Below the pieces are notes generated by a model. It had not been told where the DNA came from, made no database searches, and worked only from the letters and a program-made list of their open reading frames with translations. Of a DNA stretch of 64,000 nt, positions 48,518 to 57,690 are shown one piece after another. A program made the translations under genes and the position numbers. Each line of letters starts with the position of its first letter. Positions within the stretch are counted from its first letter, which is position 1. This DNA is from JASHPR01 sp963778075 (lineage in GTDB: Bacteria; Actinomycetota; Actinomycetes; Streptosporangiales; Streptosporangiaceae): the NCBI GenBank assembly GCA_963778075.1, contig CAVZTJ010000005.1:124001-188000 (forward strand). The letters run 5' to 3'.

Positions 48518-49552
48518 CTACGGGGTTCGTCCTCCGCTCAGATGAGCAAACGGCCCGACGGTCACGCCGGGTCCGATAACCGCTGATTCACAGACCGAGT
48601 TGACCACGGTTGCGCCCGTCGCGACAGTGGTGTCCCGCAGCATGCAGCCGGGGCCGACCTTCGCCCCGCCAGCTACCGCGGTGTTTCCTTCAAGCTGGGT
48701 CGACGGGCCGAGGTAGACCCCTGGCTCGAGCGTGACGCCAACGTCGATCCAGGTGCTCGCCGGATCGACGATCGTCACTCCGGCCCGCATCCAGTCATCG
48801 AGCAGCCGCTCGTTGAGCACCCGCCGTGCCCAGGCCAGCTGCGCCTGGTCGTTCACGCCCAGTACCTCTTGGGGATCGGCACACGCGGCCGTCGCCACCG
48901 GGTAACCGTCGCCGCGCAGGATCGACACGACGTCGGTCAGGTACTCCTCGCCCTTGGCGTTGTCGGTCGGCACGCGCTTGACCGTGTCAGCGAGCAGGTC
49001 GCCGTCGAACGCGTACATGCCCGAGTTGATCTCGGTGATGGCCCGCTGCTCGGGGGTCGCGTCCGTTTCCTCCACGATGCCGGTGAACGCGCCGTCGGCG
49101 TCCCTGATGATCCGGCCGTAGCCCTTCGGCTCGTCCAGCCTGGCGGTGAGCACGGTAACCGCCGCGTCCTGCGCCCGGTGCGCCGCGACGAGCTCATTGA
49201 GCGTGCTCCCGCGCAGCAGCGGCGTGTCGGCGTAGGTCACGACCACCGTGCCGTGGATCAGGCCGAGGGCCTCGATGACCACCCGCACCGCGTGCCCGGT
49301 CCCGCCGCGCCGGTCCTGGACCACGATCTCGGCGTCGGCGGCGTGCTCGGCCAGGTGCGCGGTGACCTTGTCGCGCCCATGCCCCGTCACGACGATGAGA
49401 CGCCCCGGCGTGAGCTCCCTGGAAGCGGCGATGACATGCCCCAGCATGCTCCGGCCGCACACCTGGTTCAGCACCTTGGGCGTCTGGTTCTTCATTCGGG
49501 TGCCCTCGCCCGCCGCAAGGATGATTACGGCGGCCGGACCGCTCAGAGTCAC
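48518..49552 (-). CDS. glmU: GlmU, C-terminally truncated
   Basis: This is the N-acetylglucosamine-1-phosphate uridyltransferase half of GlmU. The nucleotide-binding motif LAAGEGTRMKNQTPKVL, the QDRRGGTGHAV loop, YADTPLL, NSGMYAF and GVNDQAQLA are all present. GTG 49552 is preceded by GAGGAG. The product is about 344 residues, whereas GlmU proteins are usually 450-495. It stops at VGPFAHLSGGRTP, where homologues continue with several more left-handed beta-helix turns carrying the acetyltransferase residues (Lys, His, Tyr, Asn). The prs start is only 17 bp away, so no hidden frame can hold the missing part. Either the acetyltransferase function has moved elsewhere or about 0.3-0.4 kb is missing from the sequence. 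Confidence 0.9.
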   Translation of the reverse strand: MTLSGPAAVIILAAGEGTRMKNQTPKVLNQVCGRSMLGHVIAASRELTPGRLIVVTGHGRDKVTAHLAEHAADAEIVVQDRRGGTGHAVRVVIEALGLIHGTVVVTYADTPLLRGSTLNELVAAHRAQDAAVTVLTARLDEPKGYGRIIRDADGAFTGIVEETDATPEQRAITEINSGMYAFDGDLLADTVKRVPTDNAKGEEYLTDVVSILRGDGYPVATAACADPQEVLGVNDQAQLAWARRVLNERLLDDWMRAGVTIVDPASTWIDVGVTLEPGVYLGPSTQLEGNTAVAGGAKVGPGCMLRDTTVATGATVVNSVCESAVIGPGVTVGPFAHLSGGRTP

Positions 49553-49790
49553 TCGGCTCGGCTCCTCGGTATCGCTGCAGGCACCCGGGCTGACACCCGC
49601 TGGTGCACTCCCCCGGGACAGTTCACGCTCCCGACCCTCGCAGGATACCGCCCGGCCGCCCGGCAGGTTCCGCCATGGCCTCATCTGTGTGCTCTGTCAC
49701 CTGCAACGGAGCGGACCGCGAATCCGAGCACACGTCCGCGCCGCCAATGGGCCCGCATCGGCCGCGCCGTTTTGTCAGTAGCTCGCACTA

Positions 49791-49802
49791 ATATTCGAAT
49801 AT
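49791..49802. promoter_or_regulatory. 12-bp palindrome over the start of the HTH gene
   Basis: ATATTCGAATAT is a perfect palindrome that runs into the ATG at 49801 and overlaps a TAATAT hexamer. This suggests a leaderless transcript with an operator over its start, possibly self-regulated. Confidence 0.45.
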
Positions 49803-50668
49803 GAGACAGAACGTAGCATTCATCGAGTTACGCGAGCAGGCCTTAGCACTCCGCCGCGCGGGCAAGTCCCGCCGCGAGATCAAGGAGTTGCTCGCCATCA
49901 CCAACAACAGAGCCTTGAACGAGGCGCTCCGCGGCGAGCCGCCGCAGCCGTGGACCTGGCGCCCCAACGCCAAAGACGACCTCCGGGCCAAGGCCAGGGA
50001 CCTGCGAGAACAGGGCCTTGACTACGAGGAAATCGTCGCCCAACTCGGAGTATCCAAAAGCTCCGTCTCACTTTGGGTCAGAGACATGCCCCGCCCGCCG
50101 GGCCTGAGCTACGAGGAATGCCGCAAGAGATCCGCCGACGGCGTCCGCAGGTACTGGGCTCTCCAGGGGCCCATTCGCGAAGCGGAGCGAGAAGCCATTT
50201 CCGCCGCTGCCGCCGCCCAAATCGGCCAACCCAACGACCGTGAGATCCTCATCGCTGGCGCGATCGCTTACTGGTGTGAGGGCGCCAAGAACAAGCCCTA
50301 CCGCCGCAGCGACAGGGTCACCTTCTTGAACAGCGACCCGGCGCTGATCAAGCTCTTCCTGCGGTTCCTCGAAGCCGCCGACATCGGACGCGAGGACCTT
50401 GTTTACCGCGTACAGATCCACGAGACCGCCGATGTCGAAGCCGCGCAGCGATTCTGGCTCGACGTCACGCAGGCCAACCCAGCTCAGTTCCGGCGCCCAA
50501 CCCTCAAGCGGCACAACCCGAAGACCGTACGCAAGAACACCGGCGGCGACTACCACGGCTGCCTACAGCATTGACGTCCTGCGCAGTAGCGCCCTCTACC
50601 GGCAGATTGAGGGCTGGGCCGCGGCCGCCATGCCCGCCGGAGCGACGACGTACACGCGGCCGGGCTAA
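49801..50668 (+). CDS. Helix-turn-helix protein with LAGLIDADG-like C-terminal region
   Basis: A DNA-binding protein of about 288 residues once one extra base near 50571 is removed; without that it stops at 50574. Two HTH segments are visible: ALRRAGKSRREIKELLAIT near the start, and LDYEEIVAQLGVSKSSVSLWV at about 75-95. The C-terminal half (GAIAYWCEGAKNKPYRR, VTFLNSDPALIKLFLRF, LKRHNPKTVRKN, GGDYHGCL) resembles the LAGLIDADG-related proteins common in actinomycete chromosomes, whose function is not established. The corrected tail adds QIDVLRSSALYRQIEGW. It is divergent from glmU and next to tRNA-Gln, a context that might suit an integrating element, but no integrase or att repeat is seen. Confidence 0.7.
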
Positions 50669-50687
50669 GCCTCGAACCCGCCTTGTG

Positions 50688-50759
50688 CTCCCGGGCGAGG
50701 ATTCGAACCTCGGTTAGGGACACCAAAAGACCCCGTCCTGCCGATTAGACGACCCGGGA
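50688..50759 (-). tRNA. tRNA-Gln (anticodon TTG)
   Basis: A 72-nt cloverleaf reads on the minus strand: acceptor TCCCGGG/CCCGGGA, D-arm with GTCGTCTAA, T-arm CGAGG-TTCGAAT-CCTCG and discriminator G. The anticodon TTG is at 50726-50724 in loop TTTTGGT. The anticodon stem has one T-T mismatch (GGGTC/GTCCC). CCA is not encoded, as is common in Actinobacteria. Confidence 0.88.
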
Positions 50760-50920
50760 CTGAGCTGACGCTCCAAACGATACCGGGACCGGCACAACCA
50801 GTGCCCGGTTGGCATGGATGCTCCTGACCCGGGTAGGGGAGCACTTTCGGAAAGCACCGGCCCCCGCGGGCGTGACCTTCACCACAAGTTCCGAAAAAGT
50901 TTGCCCAGGTACTTGCACTA

Positions 50921-50950
50921 CCTACGGTAGCGTAGCCTACGGTTACGTAA
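50921..50950. promoter_or_regulatory. Cluster of inverted repeats in the desaturase promoter
   Basis: Three symmetrical elements lie side by side: CTACGGTAG (50922-50930), CGTAGCCTACG (50931-50941) and TTACGTAA (50943-50950). CCTACGGTAGCG and CCTACGGTTACG also form a direct repeat with 15-bp phasing. A TTGCAC at 50913-50918 could be the -35 box, which would place the repeats over the spacer and -10. The TetR gene downstream of the desaturase is the obvious candidate binder. Confidence 0.45.
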
Positions 50951-51030
50951 GCGTATTTGCATTGCCCTAGACCCGGTACGTGCGGAGCGCTCAACGACTG
51001 GCCGCAACCCAAACGCTGAGCGAGGACACA

Positions 51031-52079
51031 GTGACCACCACCGCAGACACCAACACCCCGGGCAGCGTCACGCTAGCCACCGCCGCCGACGACGGCGGCG
51101 CCCGGCCCGAGCCGGGCCACCCTGCCGGAAATCGAACCGGAGCCGAGCAGCACCTTCGAGCGAGTCCTGGTCGGCGTCTTCGTCGCCGTGCCGATGCTCG
51201 CGCTGCTCGCCGCGGTCCCGCTGGCCTGGGGCTGGGGCCTCGGCTGGCGCGAAATCGTGATCGCCGTGGTCTTCTACACGATCTCAGGCCTCGGGATCAG
51301 CATGGGCTTCCACCGCTACTTCACCCACGGATCGTTCAAGGCGACCCGCGGATTCAAGATCGCCCTCGCGGTCGCCGGCACCCTGGCCATCGAGGGGCCG
51401 CTGCTCACCTGGGTCGCCGATCACCGCAGGCATCACAAGTACAGCGACAAGGAAGGCGACCCGCACTCGCCCTGGCGGTACGGCACCGACTGGAAGGCGC
51501 TGACCAAGGGCCTGGGCTTCGCCCACATCGGCTGGCTGTTCGACACCAACCGCACCTCGCAGGAGAAGTTCTGCCCGGACTGGCTCGCCGATGACGACAT
51601 CGTCAAGATCTCCCGGTGGTTCCCCTGGCTGGTGGCAGCCTCGCTGCTGACGCCCGCCCTGATCGGTGGCCTGTGGACGTGGTCCTGGCAGGGAGCGGTC
51701 ATCGCGTTCTTCTGGGCCAGCCTGGTCCGTGTCGCGTTCCTGCACCACGTGACCTGGTCGATCAACTCGATCTGCCACACGTTCGGCAAGGAAGAGTTCG
51801 AGGTCAGGGACAAGTCGCGGAACGTGAACTGGCTGGCGATCCTTGTCGTTCGGGGAGTCCTGGCACAACCTGCACCACGCCGACCCGACGTGCGCGAGGC
51901 ACGGGGTGCTGAAGGGTCAGATCGACATCGCCGCCCGGCTGATCTGGGTGGCCGAGAAGCTCGGCTGGGTCTACGACGTCCGCTGGCCGGACGAGGCCAG
52001 GCTCACCGGGAAGCAGACCGGCGGCTCGAGGAAGCTCGGCTCCATGACCAAGCGGGCCGTGACCCGCGCGATTGGCTGA
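51031..52079 (+). CDS. Acyl-CoA/fatty-acid delta-9-type desaturase
   Basis: A membrane di-iron desaturase of about 348 residues, with three His boxes: HRYFTH, HRRHH and HNLHH. The family introduces a cis double bond into saturated acyl-CoA using oxygen and an electron donor. Hydrophobic segments flank the boxes as expected for the four-helix membrane fold. GTG 51031 is preceded by GCGAGGAC. Two extra bases break the frame, one between about 51085 and 51113 and one near 51838 (ATCCTTGTCG for ATCCTGTCG). With both removed the frame is continuous to 52079 and the length divides by three. A TetR gene follows by 28 bp, as in known desaturase/TetR pairs that tune membrane fluidity. Confidence 0.85.
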
Positions 52080-52107
52080 CTTGTCGGCCGGTTGACATGA
52101 TGGGCAA

Positions 52108-52773
52108 GTGACAAGCCAGCCACCGTCAGGCTCGGGTCGCAGGAGAATGACCGGCAAAGAGCGCCGAGAGCAGCTGCTCGGCATTTCCCGTCGGCTGTTC
52201 GCCGAGCGCGGCCTGGACGGCACCTCGATCGAGGAGATCGCCGCCAGGGCCGACGTCTCCAAGCCCGTCGTCTACGAGCACTTCGGCGGGAAGGAAGGGC
52301 TCTATGCCGTCGTCGTCGACCGAGAGGTCGAGCGTTTCATCGCCATGGCGACCCGGCTGCTCGCTGGCGAAGATAACCACACAGAGAAGTTCGAGGTCGC
52401 CGCCGTCGAACTGCTCAGGTACATCCAGGACAACTCCGATGGGTTCCGGATCCTGGTGCGCGACTCGAACCCGTCATCCGGGTCCGGAACCTTCGCGAGC
52501 CTGATCAGCGACATCGCCAGCCAGGTCGAGTACATCCTCGGCGACGTGCTCAAGGGACGGGGCTACGACCCGAAGCTCGCGCCCCTCTATGCGCAGATGC
52601 TCGTCGGGATGGTCGCGTTCACCGGCCAGTGGTGGCTGGACGCGCGCAAGCCGGAGCTCGAGGAGGTTGCGGCGCACCTGGTGAACCTGGCCTGGAACGG
52701 GCTTTCCCAACTTGATCCCAAGCCCCAGCTGTCCCAGGAGGCCACGCAGCGGCTGCGCGAGAACGGCACCTAG
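52108..52773 (+). CDS. TetR family regulator next to the desaturase
   Basis: A 221-residue TetR repressor. The HTH is clear (ERREQLLGISRRLFAERG, then TSIEEIAARADVSKPVVYEHF), followed by an all-helical ligand-binding domain. It starts at GTG 52108, 28 bp after the desaturase stop, so the two are likely co-transcribed. By analogy with desaturase-linked TetR proteins it may sense acyl-CoA and act on the inverted repeats at 50921-50950. No Shine-Dalgarno sequence is obvious, consistent with coupling or leaderless initiation. Confidence 0.9.
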   Translation: MTSQPPSGSGRRRMTGKERREQLLGISRRLFAERGLDGTSIEEIAARADVSKPVVYEHFGGKEGLYAVVVDREVERFIAMATRLLAGEDNHTEKFEVAAVELLRYIQDNSDGFRILVRDSNPSSGSGTFASLISDIASQVEYILGDVLKGRGYDPKLAPLYAQMLVGMVAFTGQWWLDARKPELEEVAAHLVNLAWNGLSQLDPKPQLSQEATQRLRENGT

Positions 52774-52778
52774 GAAAA

Positions 52779-52792
52779 TCTTGACGTCAAGA
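52779..52792. promoter_or_regulatory. 14-bp palindrome before the MarR gene
   Basis: TCTTGACGTCAAGA is perfectly self-complementary and lies 14 bp before the MarR start codon. MarR proteins commonly bind TTGA-N2-TCAA-like palindromes in their own promoters. Autoregulation is inferred. Confidence 0.55.
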
Positions 52793-52806
52793 GATAGACT
52801 GCCTGG

Positions 52807-53361
52807 ATGGGGCCAGGATCGCGAGAACCGCGCGGCGAGGGGGAACTGCGCGACGAGGTCGACGAGCTCGTCGCACGGTGGCGCGCCGAGCGCCCCGACC
52901 TCGATGTCGACCCGCTCCAGGTGCTCAGCCGGGTATCCAGGCTGGCCAAGCACCTGGACCGGGCGCGGACGACGGCGTTCGCCTCGCACGGCCTGCAGGC
53001 CTGGGGGTTCGACGTTCTCTCGGCGCTGCGCCGGCAGGGGCCGCCATACCAGCTGAGCCCGGGCGCGCTGCTGCGCGCCACGCTGGTGACCTCGGGCACG
53101 ATGACGAACCGGATCGACCGCCTGACCGAGGCCGGACTCGTCAGCAGGCACCCCGACCCGCAGGACAAGCGCGGCGTGCTGGTCACGCTGACCGCGCGCG
53201 GCCGGGCCGTTGTGGACGCAGCCCTCGAGGACCTGCTGCGCAGCGAGCGCGCGCTGCTGACCGGTCTCGATCGCGGCCAGCGGCGCGAGCTCGCGTCGCT
53301 GCTGCGGATCCTGCTCGCGCCGTTCGACGCCACTCCGGAGCCCGAATCCAGGGACGCATAA
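52807..53361 (+). CDS. MarR family regulator
   Basis: A 184-residue winged-helix regulator. Core features are LSRVSRLAKHLDRA (dimer helix), TLVTSGTMTNRIDRLTEAGLV (recognition helix) and HPDPQDKRGVLVTLT (wing). The ATG at 52807 lies just after a palindrome that is probably its own operator. The ligand and other targets are not apparent. It converges with the membrane protein gene ending at 53372. Confidence 0.9.
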   Translation: MGPGSREPRGEGELRDEVDELVARWRAERPDLDVDPLQVLSRVSRLAKHLDRARTTAFASHGLQAWGFDVLSALRRQGPPYQLSPGALLRATLVTSGTMTNRIDRLTEAGLVSRHPDPQDKRGVLVTLTARGRAVVDAALEDLLRSERALLTGLDRGQRRELASLLRILLAPFDATPEPESRDA

Positions 53362-53371
53362 CCCCTAGCGG

Positions 53372-53938
53372 TTACTGCGACTGCGGTCGTGTGGTCAGCA
53401 GGTAGAGAATCGCCGCGTAGCAGGCAAGGGAGCCGAACGCGAGCAGGGCCATGAATATCGAGCTGCTGTTGTTCTGGAAGTCCAGGAAGCTCAGGCCCTT
53501 GAAGCCAGCCAAGATCACCATCAGCCCGCCGACCACCGACAGGATCGCGGTCATCCAGCGGCGCAGCCGTATGGTGTAGACCGCGACGCCGATCACCAGC
53601 ACCGCGAGCGCAAGCCCGAGCACGGCGTGGACCACCAGTTGGCGCGAGCCATGGGCCAGCGCCCAGGCAAGGCTGTGCGTTGATCCGCCGAGATAGTTGG
53701 AGAAGGGCGGGTTCGCGCCCGGGTGTTTCAGCGGGATCGTCACGTAGAGGTTCACGTACATGCCGATCGCTGACTGGACGAGGACCAGCACCATCGCGCC
53801 GAGGACTATGCGCCTAAGGCGCGCCGTCATTCTCTGGCGGGTCTCGGATTCACGCGCGGGTGTGCTGCCCTCGCGCGTTCCGGCTGAGCCTCCCCGCAGG
53901 GCCTGTGGCCCTCCTGCAGCCTGAGTAGAATCCATCAT
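53372..53938 (-). CDS. Four-helix membrane protein, paralogue B
   Basis: A membrane protein of about 188 residues with four predicted helices (near 42-62, 94-114, 121-141 and 157-180, starting at IVLGAMVLVLVQSAIGM). The N-terminal 35 residues are hydrophilic. It is clearly related to the product of 54695-55213: both share LRRxIL, QSxIGMxVNL, VVHAVLGLAL, FLDFxN and the position of every helix. I chose ATG 53938. The track-like alternative TTG 53959 lies inside the operator, and a CATAAT box ends about 8 bp before 53938, suggesting a leaderless mRNA. I do not recognise the family. Confidence 0.75.
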   Translation of the reverse strand: MMDSTQAAGGPQALRGGSAGTREGSTPARESETRQRMTARLRRIVLGAMVLVLVQSAIGMYVNLYVTIPLKHPGANPPFSNYLGGSTHSLAWALAHGSRQLVVHAVLGLALAVLVIGVAVYTIRLRRWMTAILSVVGGLMVILAGFKGLSFLDFQNNSSSIFMALLAFGSLACYAAILYLLTTRPQSQ

Positions 53939-53940
53939 CG

Positions 53941-53964
53941 GTGAATTATGACACTCCAATTCAC
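53941..53964. promoter_or_regulatory. Inverted repeat GTGAATT-N10-AATTCAC (operator, paralogue B/TetR)
   Basis: Perfect 7-bp arms lie directly before the ATG at 53938 and overlap a CATAAT -10-like box on the minus strand. The same repeat with a 9-bp spacer stands before the second paralogue (55219-55241). The TetR gene starts about 100 bp away on the other strand. Confidence 0.7.
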
Positions 53965-54066
53965 GGGTGCCGAAATCTGGGCGCCAATACGGTGTGTGAC
54001 GATCTCAGCACGTTGCGTGATGATGCTAACACGGCACGTGATGACTTTGCCATCGCCGGGGACCCC

Positions 54067-54681
54067 GTGAGCCGGGCTGGGCGGCGGCCGGGCGGAGCCG
54101 ATACTCGCGCCGAGATCCTCGAGGCCGCGCGGGCTGAGTTCGGCGAGCACGGCTACACCGCGGCCACGGTCCGCCAGGTGGCCCGGCGGGCCCACGTCGA
54201 CCCCGCGCTCGTCTACCACTACTTCGCCGACAAGGCCGGGCTGTTCGTGGCCTGCCTCGACCTGCCGGCCGACCCGCGCGCGGTGCAGACCGAGGCCCGG
54301 GGCGGCGACCTCGACGGCGCCCGCATCGTCGACCGGTTCCTGGCTCAGTGGGAAGAAGGGGAGGTGGAACCAGGGAAGCCGTTCGTGACGCTCACCCAGG
54401 CGGTGTCGAGCTCGCCCGAGGTGGCGCGTGCCGTGCGCGAGTTCATCACCGAGCGGGTGTGGGCCCGCGTGCCGGGCAGCGGCGGCGAGACCGCGGCCAG
54501 GACCACGGCGCTGGTGTCCTCCCAGTTGCTCGGCGCGGCCTGGGCCCGCTACGTGATCCGCATGGAGCCATTCGCTTCGGCGAGCAGAGCCGAGGTGGCC
54601 GCCTGGGTCGGGCCGACCATAGAGGCATACATCACCGGCCGGCTCGGCAGGCCGGCCGCCAGCGGGGAGGAGGACGAGTAG
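54067..54681 (+). CDS. TetR family regulator between two membrane-protein paralogues
   Basis: A TetR repressor of about 204 residues. The HTH is DTRAEILEAARAEFGEHGYTA followed by TVRQVARRAHVDPALVYHYF, and the rest is helical. The frame is open from GTG 53941, but those first 42 residues match no TetR feature and the first codons are the operator. GTG 54067, with CGGGGA upstream, starts close to the HTH. Divergent from paralogue B and convergent with paralogue A, it most likely represses both through the shared inverted repeat and probably itself. Confidence 0.85.
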   Translation: MSRAGRRPGGADTRAEILEAARAEFGEHGYTAATVRQVARRAHVDPALVYHYFADKAGLFVACLDLPADPRAVQTEARGGDLDGARIVDRFLAQWEEGEVEPGKPFVTLTQAVSSSPEVARAVREFITERVWARVPGSGGETAARTTALVSSQLLGAAWARYVIRMEPFASASRAEVAAWVGPTIEAYITGRLGRPAASGEEDE

Positions 54682-54694
54682 CCGGGCGCTCGGG

Positions 54695-55213
54695 CTATGG
54701 CTGCCCGGCGAGCAGGTAGCTGGCCGCCGAGTAACACGCCACGGCGCTAAAGGCAAGCAGAGCCATAATCAGAGAGCTGATGTCGTTGTTGAAATCCAGG
54801 AAGCTCGCCCCGTTGAAGCCGGCACCTATCACGAGCAGGCCGGCCAGCACCGACCAGGCGCCGACCGGCCGGCGCCCAAGCCGGATTGCGTATACGGCCA
54901 CCCCGATCACGAGCAAGCCGAGCGCCAGCCCGAGCACGGCGTGGACCACCAGGGCCGGTGCGCCGTGAGCGACGGCCCAGGCGACGCTGCGCACCGAGCC
55001 GCTGAAGTAGGAGGATGGGCGCGCGCCAGGATGCTGGGCGGGGATCACCACGAACAGGTTTACGTCCATGCCGATTCCTGACTGGACGAGGATCAGCACG
55101 ATCGCCGCGAGGATCATCCGCCGAAGGCGCGCAACGAAACGCGGGCGGGTTCCGGTTCGGGCCTCGCCCGCGCGCTGCGGCCGCAACCCGGCCGAATCGT
55201 GATCAGAATCCAT
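54695..55213 (-). CDS. Four-helix membrane protein, paralogue A
   Basis: A membrane protein of about 172 residues with the same layout as paralogue B (53372-53938): a hydrophilic start, then four helices (beginning MILAAIVLILVQSGIGM). Shared segments include VVHAVLGLALG, LVIGVAVYAIRL and SFLDFNND. I chose ATG 55213; the inverted repeat starts 6 bp upstream of it. Function is unknown. Control by the TetR between the two paralogues is inferred from the operators. Confidence 0.75.
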   Translation of the reverse strand: MDSDHDSAGLRPQRAGEARTGTRPRFVARLRRMILAAIVLILVQSGIGMDVNLFVVIPAQHPGARPSSYFSGSVRSVAWAVAHGAPALVVHAVLGLALGLLVIGVAVYAIRLGRRPVGAWSVLAGLLVIGAGFNGASFLDFNNDISSLIMALLAFSAVACYSAASYLLAGQP

Positions 55214-55218
55214 CACTG

Positions 55219-55241
55219 GTGAATTATGACACAAAATTCAC
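55219..55241. promoter_or_regulatory. Inverted repeat GTGAATT-N9-AATTCAC (operator, paralogue A)
   Basis: Arms identical to 53941-53964 with a spacer one base shorter, again just upstream of the start codon and over a CATAAT box on the minus strand. It also overlaps the GTG start of the small plus-strand ORF. Confidence 0.7.
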
Positions 55242-55458
55242 GAACGATGAAATACGGATCCTGTTCGGCGCGTTCCACAGCGGCGACTTCACTGACCAGG
55301 TACGGGTCCCCGGGATCGGCACGGTCCCGCGGAACGTGGCCGCGATCTGCCTGTGGACCTGGGAGTGCGCCGCGAGCCCGCGCGGCCCGAACGAGCACGC
55401 CCGGCCCATCGGCTACAGCGTGATCGCGCTGGCGTTCCTGCTGGCCCTCTGGAACTGA
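55219..55458 (+). CDS. Small ORF with hydrophobic C-terminus
   Basis: A 79-codon frame from GTG 55219, with strong third-position GC from about codon 10 on. The middle is soluble (ILFGAFHSGDFTDQVRVPG) and the end is one hydrophobic segment (GYSVIALAFLLALWN). The gene may be real: a single-pass small membrane protein divergent from paralogue A and sharing its operator. The start is uncertain because the first codons are the operator. I do not recognise the family. Confidence 0.45.
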   Translation: MNYDTKFTNDEIRILFGAFHSGDFTDQVRVPGIGTVPRNVAAICLWTWECAASPRGPNEHARPIGYSVIALAFLLALWN

Positions 55459-55556
55459 GCTGGCGTTCCTGCCGGCCTTCCAGGGCTGAGCTTGCGTTCC
55501 TGCTGGCCTTCCAGGGCTGAGCTTGCGTTCCTGCTGGCCCTCCAGGGCTGAGCTGG
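55424..55556 (+). repeat. 31-bp tandem repeat derived from the ORF 3' end
   Basis: CTGAGC recurs at 55455, 55486, 55517 and 55548, exactly 31 bp apart, with gcgttcctgctggcc in each unit. The first unit is the coding end of the small ORF (ALAFLLALWN). The later copies lie after its stop. Confidence 0.88.
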
Positions 55557-55559
55557 CGG

Positions 55560-55841
55560 TCAGCGGCCGGACCGCCACCCCAGGATCGACCGCCTTGACC
55601 TGCCCGACAGGATGGACCGGTCGGACAGCACCGACAGGATCGAGTGCGCGCTGGCCAGGCAGCCGGCCGAGCCCACCGACAAGATCGAGCCGGCGGAGCC
55701 AACCGACAAGATCGAGCCGGCCGAGCCGATCGAGAGGATCGAGCCCGCCGAGCCGATGGACAGGATCGACCCCTTCGAGCCGATGCTCAGGATCGAGTTC
55801 TCGGAGCCGATCGACCACTTCGAGCCGTTGCGATCGTTCAT
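55560..55841 (-). CDS. Ser/Gly repeat protein, beta-solenoid-like
   Basis: A 93-residue protein starting MNDRNGSKWSIGSEN and then made of about five nine-residue units GSILSIGSA, ending in a degenerate Ser-rich tail (SGRSRRSILGWRSGR). The regular spacing of small and hydrophobic residues suggests a narrow beta-solenoid. Small proteins with this SIGS-type repeat occur in actinomycetes, but I know of no assigned function. It starts 22 bp after the ABC-F stop on the same strand and may be co-transcribed. The complementary strand is also open, with a Glu-Pro-Ala repeat, and I consider that the shadow. Confidence 0.6.
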   Translation of the reverse strand: MNDRNGSKWSIGSENSILSIGSKGSILSIGSAGSILSIGSAGSILSVGSAGSILSVGSAGCLASAHSILSVLSDRSILSGRSRRSILGWRSGR

Positions 55842-55863
55842 CCCGGCATTCTCGCACCAGGGG

Positions 55864-57686
<1,823 letters not shown>

Positions 57687-57690
<4 letters not shown>

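Noticed and set aside
50688..50759. tRNA-Lys (anticodon TTT) reading of the same locus
   Set aside because: Shifting the loop by one base gives TTT but spoils the anticodon stem. The TTG register keeps four of five stem pairs.
49801..50759. Integrative element at tRNA-Gln
   Set aside because: No integrase, excisionase or duplicated tRNA 3' end is visible within the window. The neighbouring HTH gene alone is not enough.
53941..54066. N-terminal extension of the TetR protein from GTG 53941
   Set aside because: The first codons are the inverted-repeat operator and the extension matches no TetR feature. GTG 54067 starts just before the HTH.
55424..55556. CRISPR array
   Set aside because: The 31-bp units are contiguous with no spacers, and no cas genes are present.
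55213..55857. A 214-codon minus-strand frame over the tandem repeat
   Set aside because: It reads antisense to the small ORF and the 31-bp repeats, and overlaps the in-frame SIGS repeat gene in another frame. The translation is low complexity without a domain.
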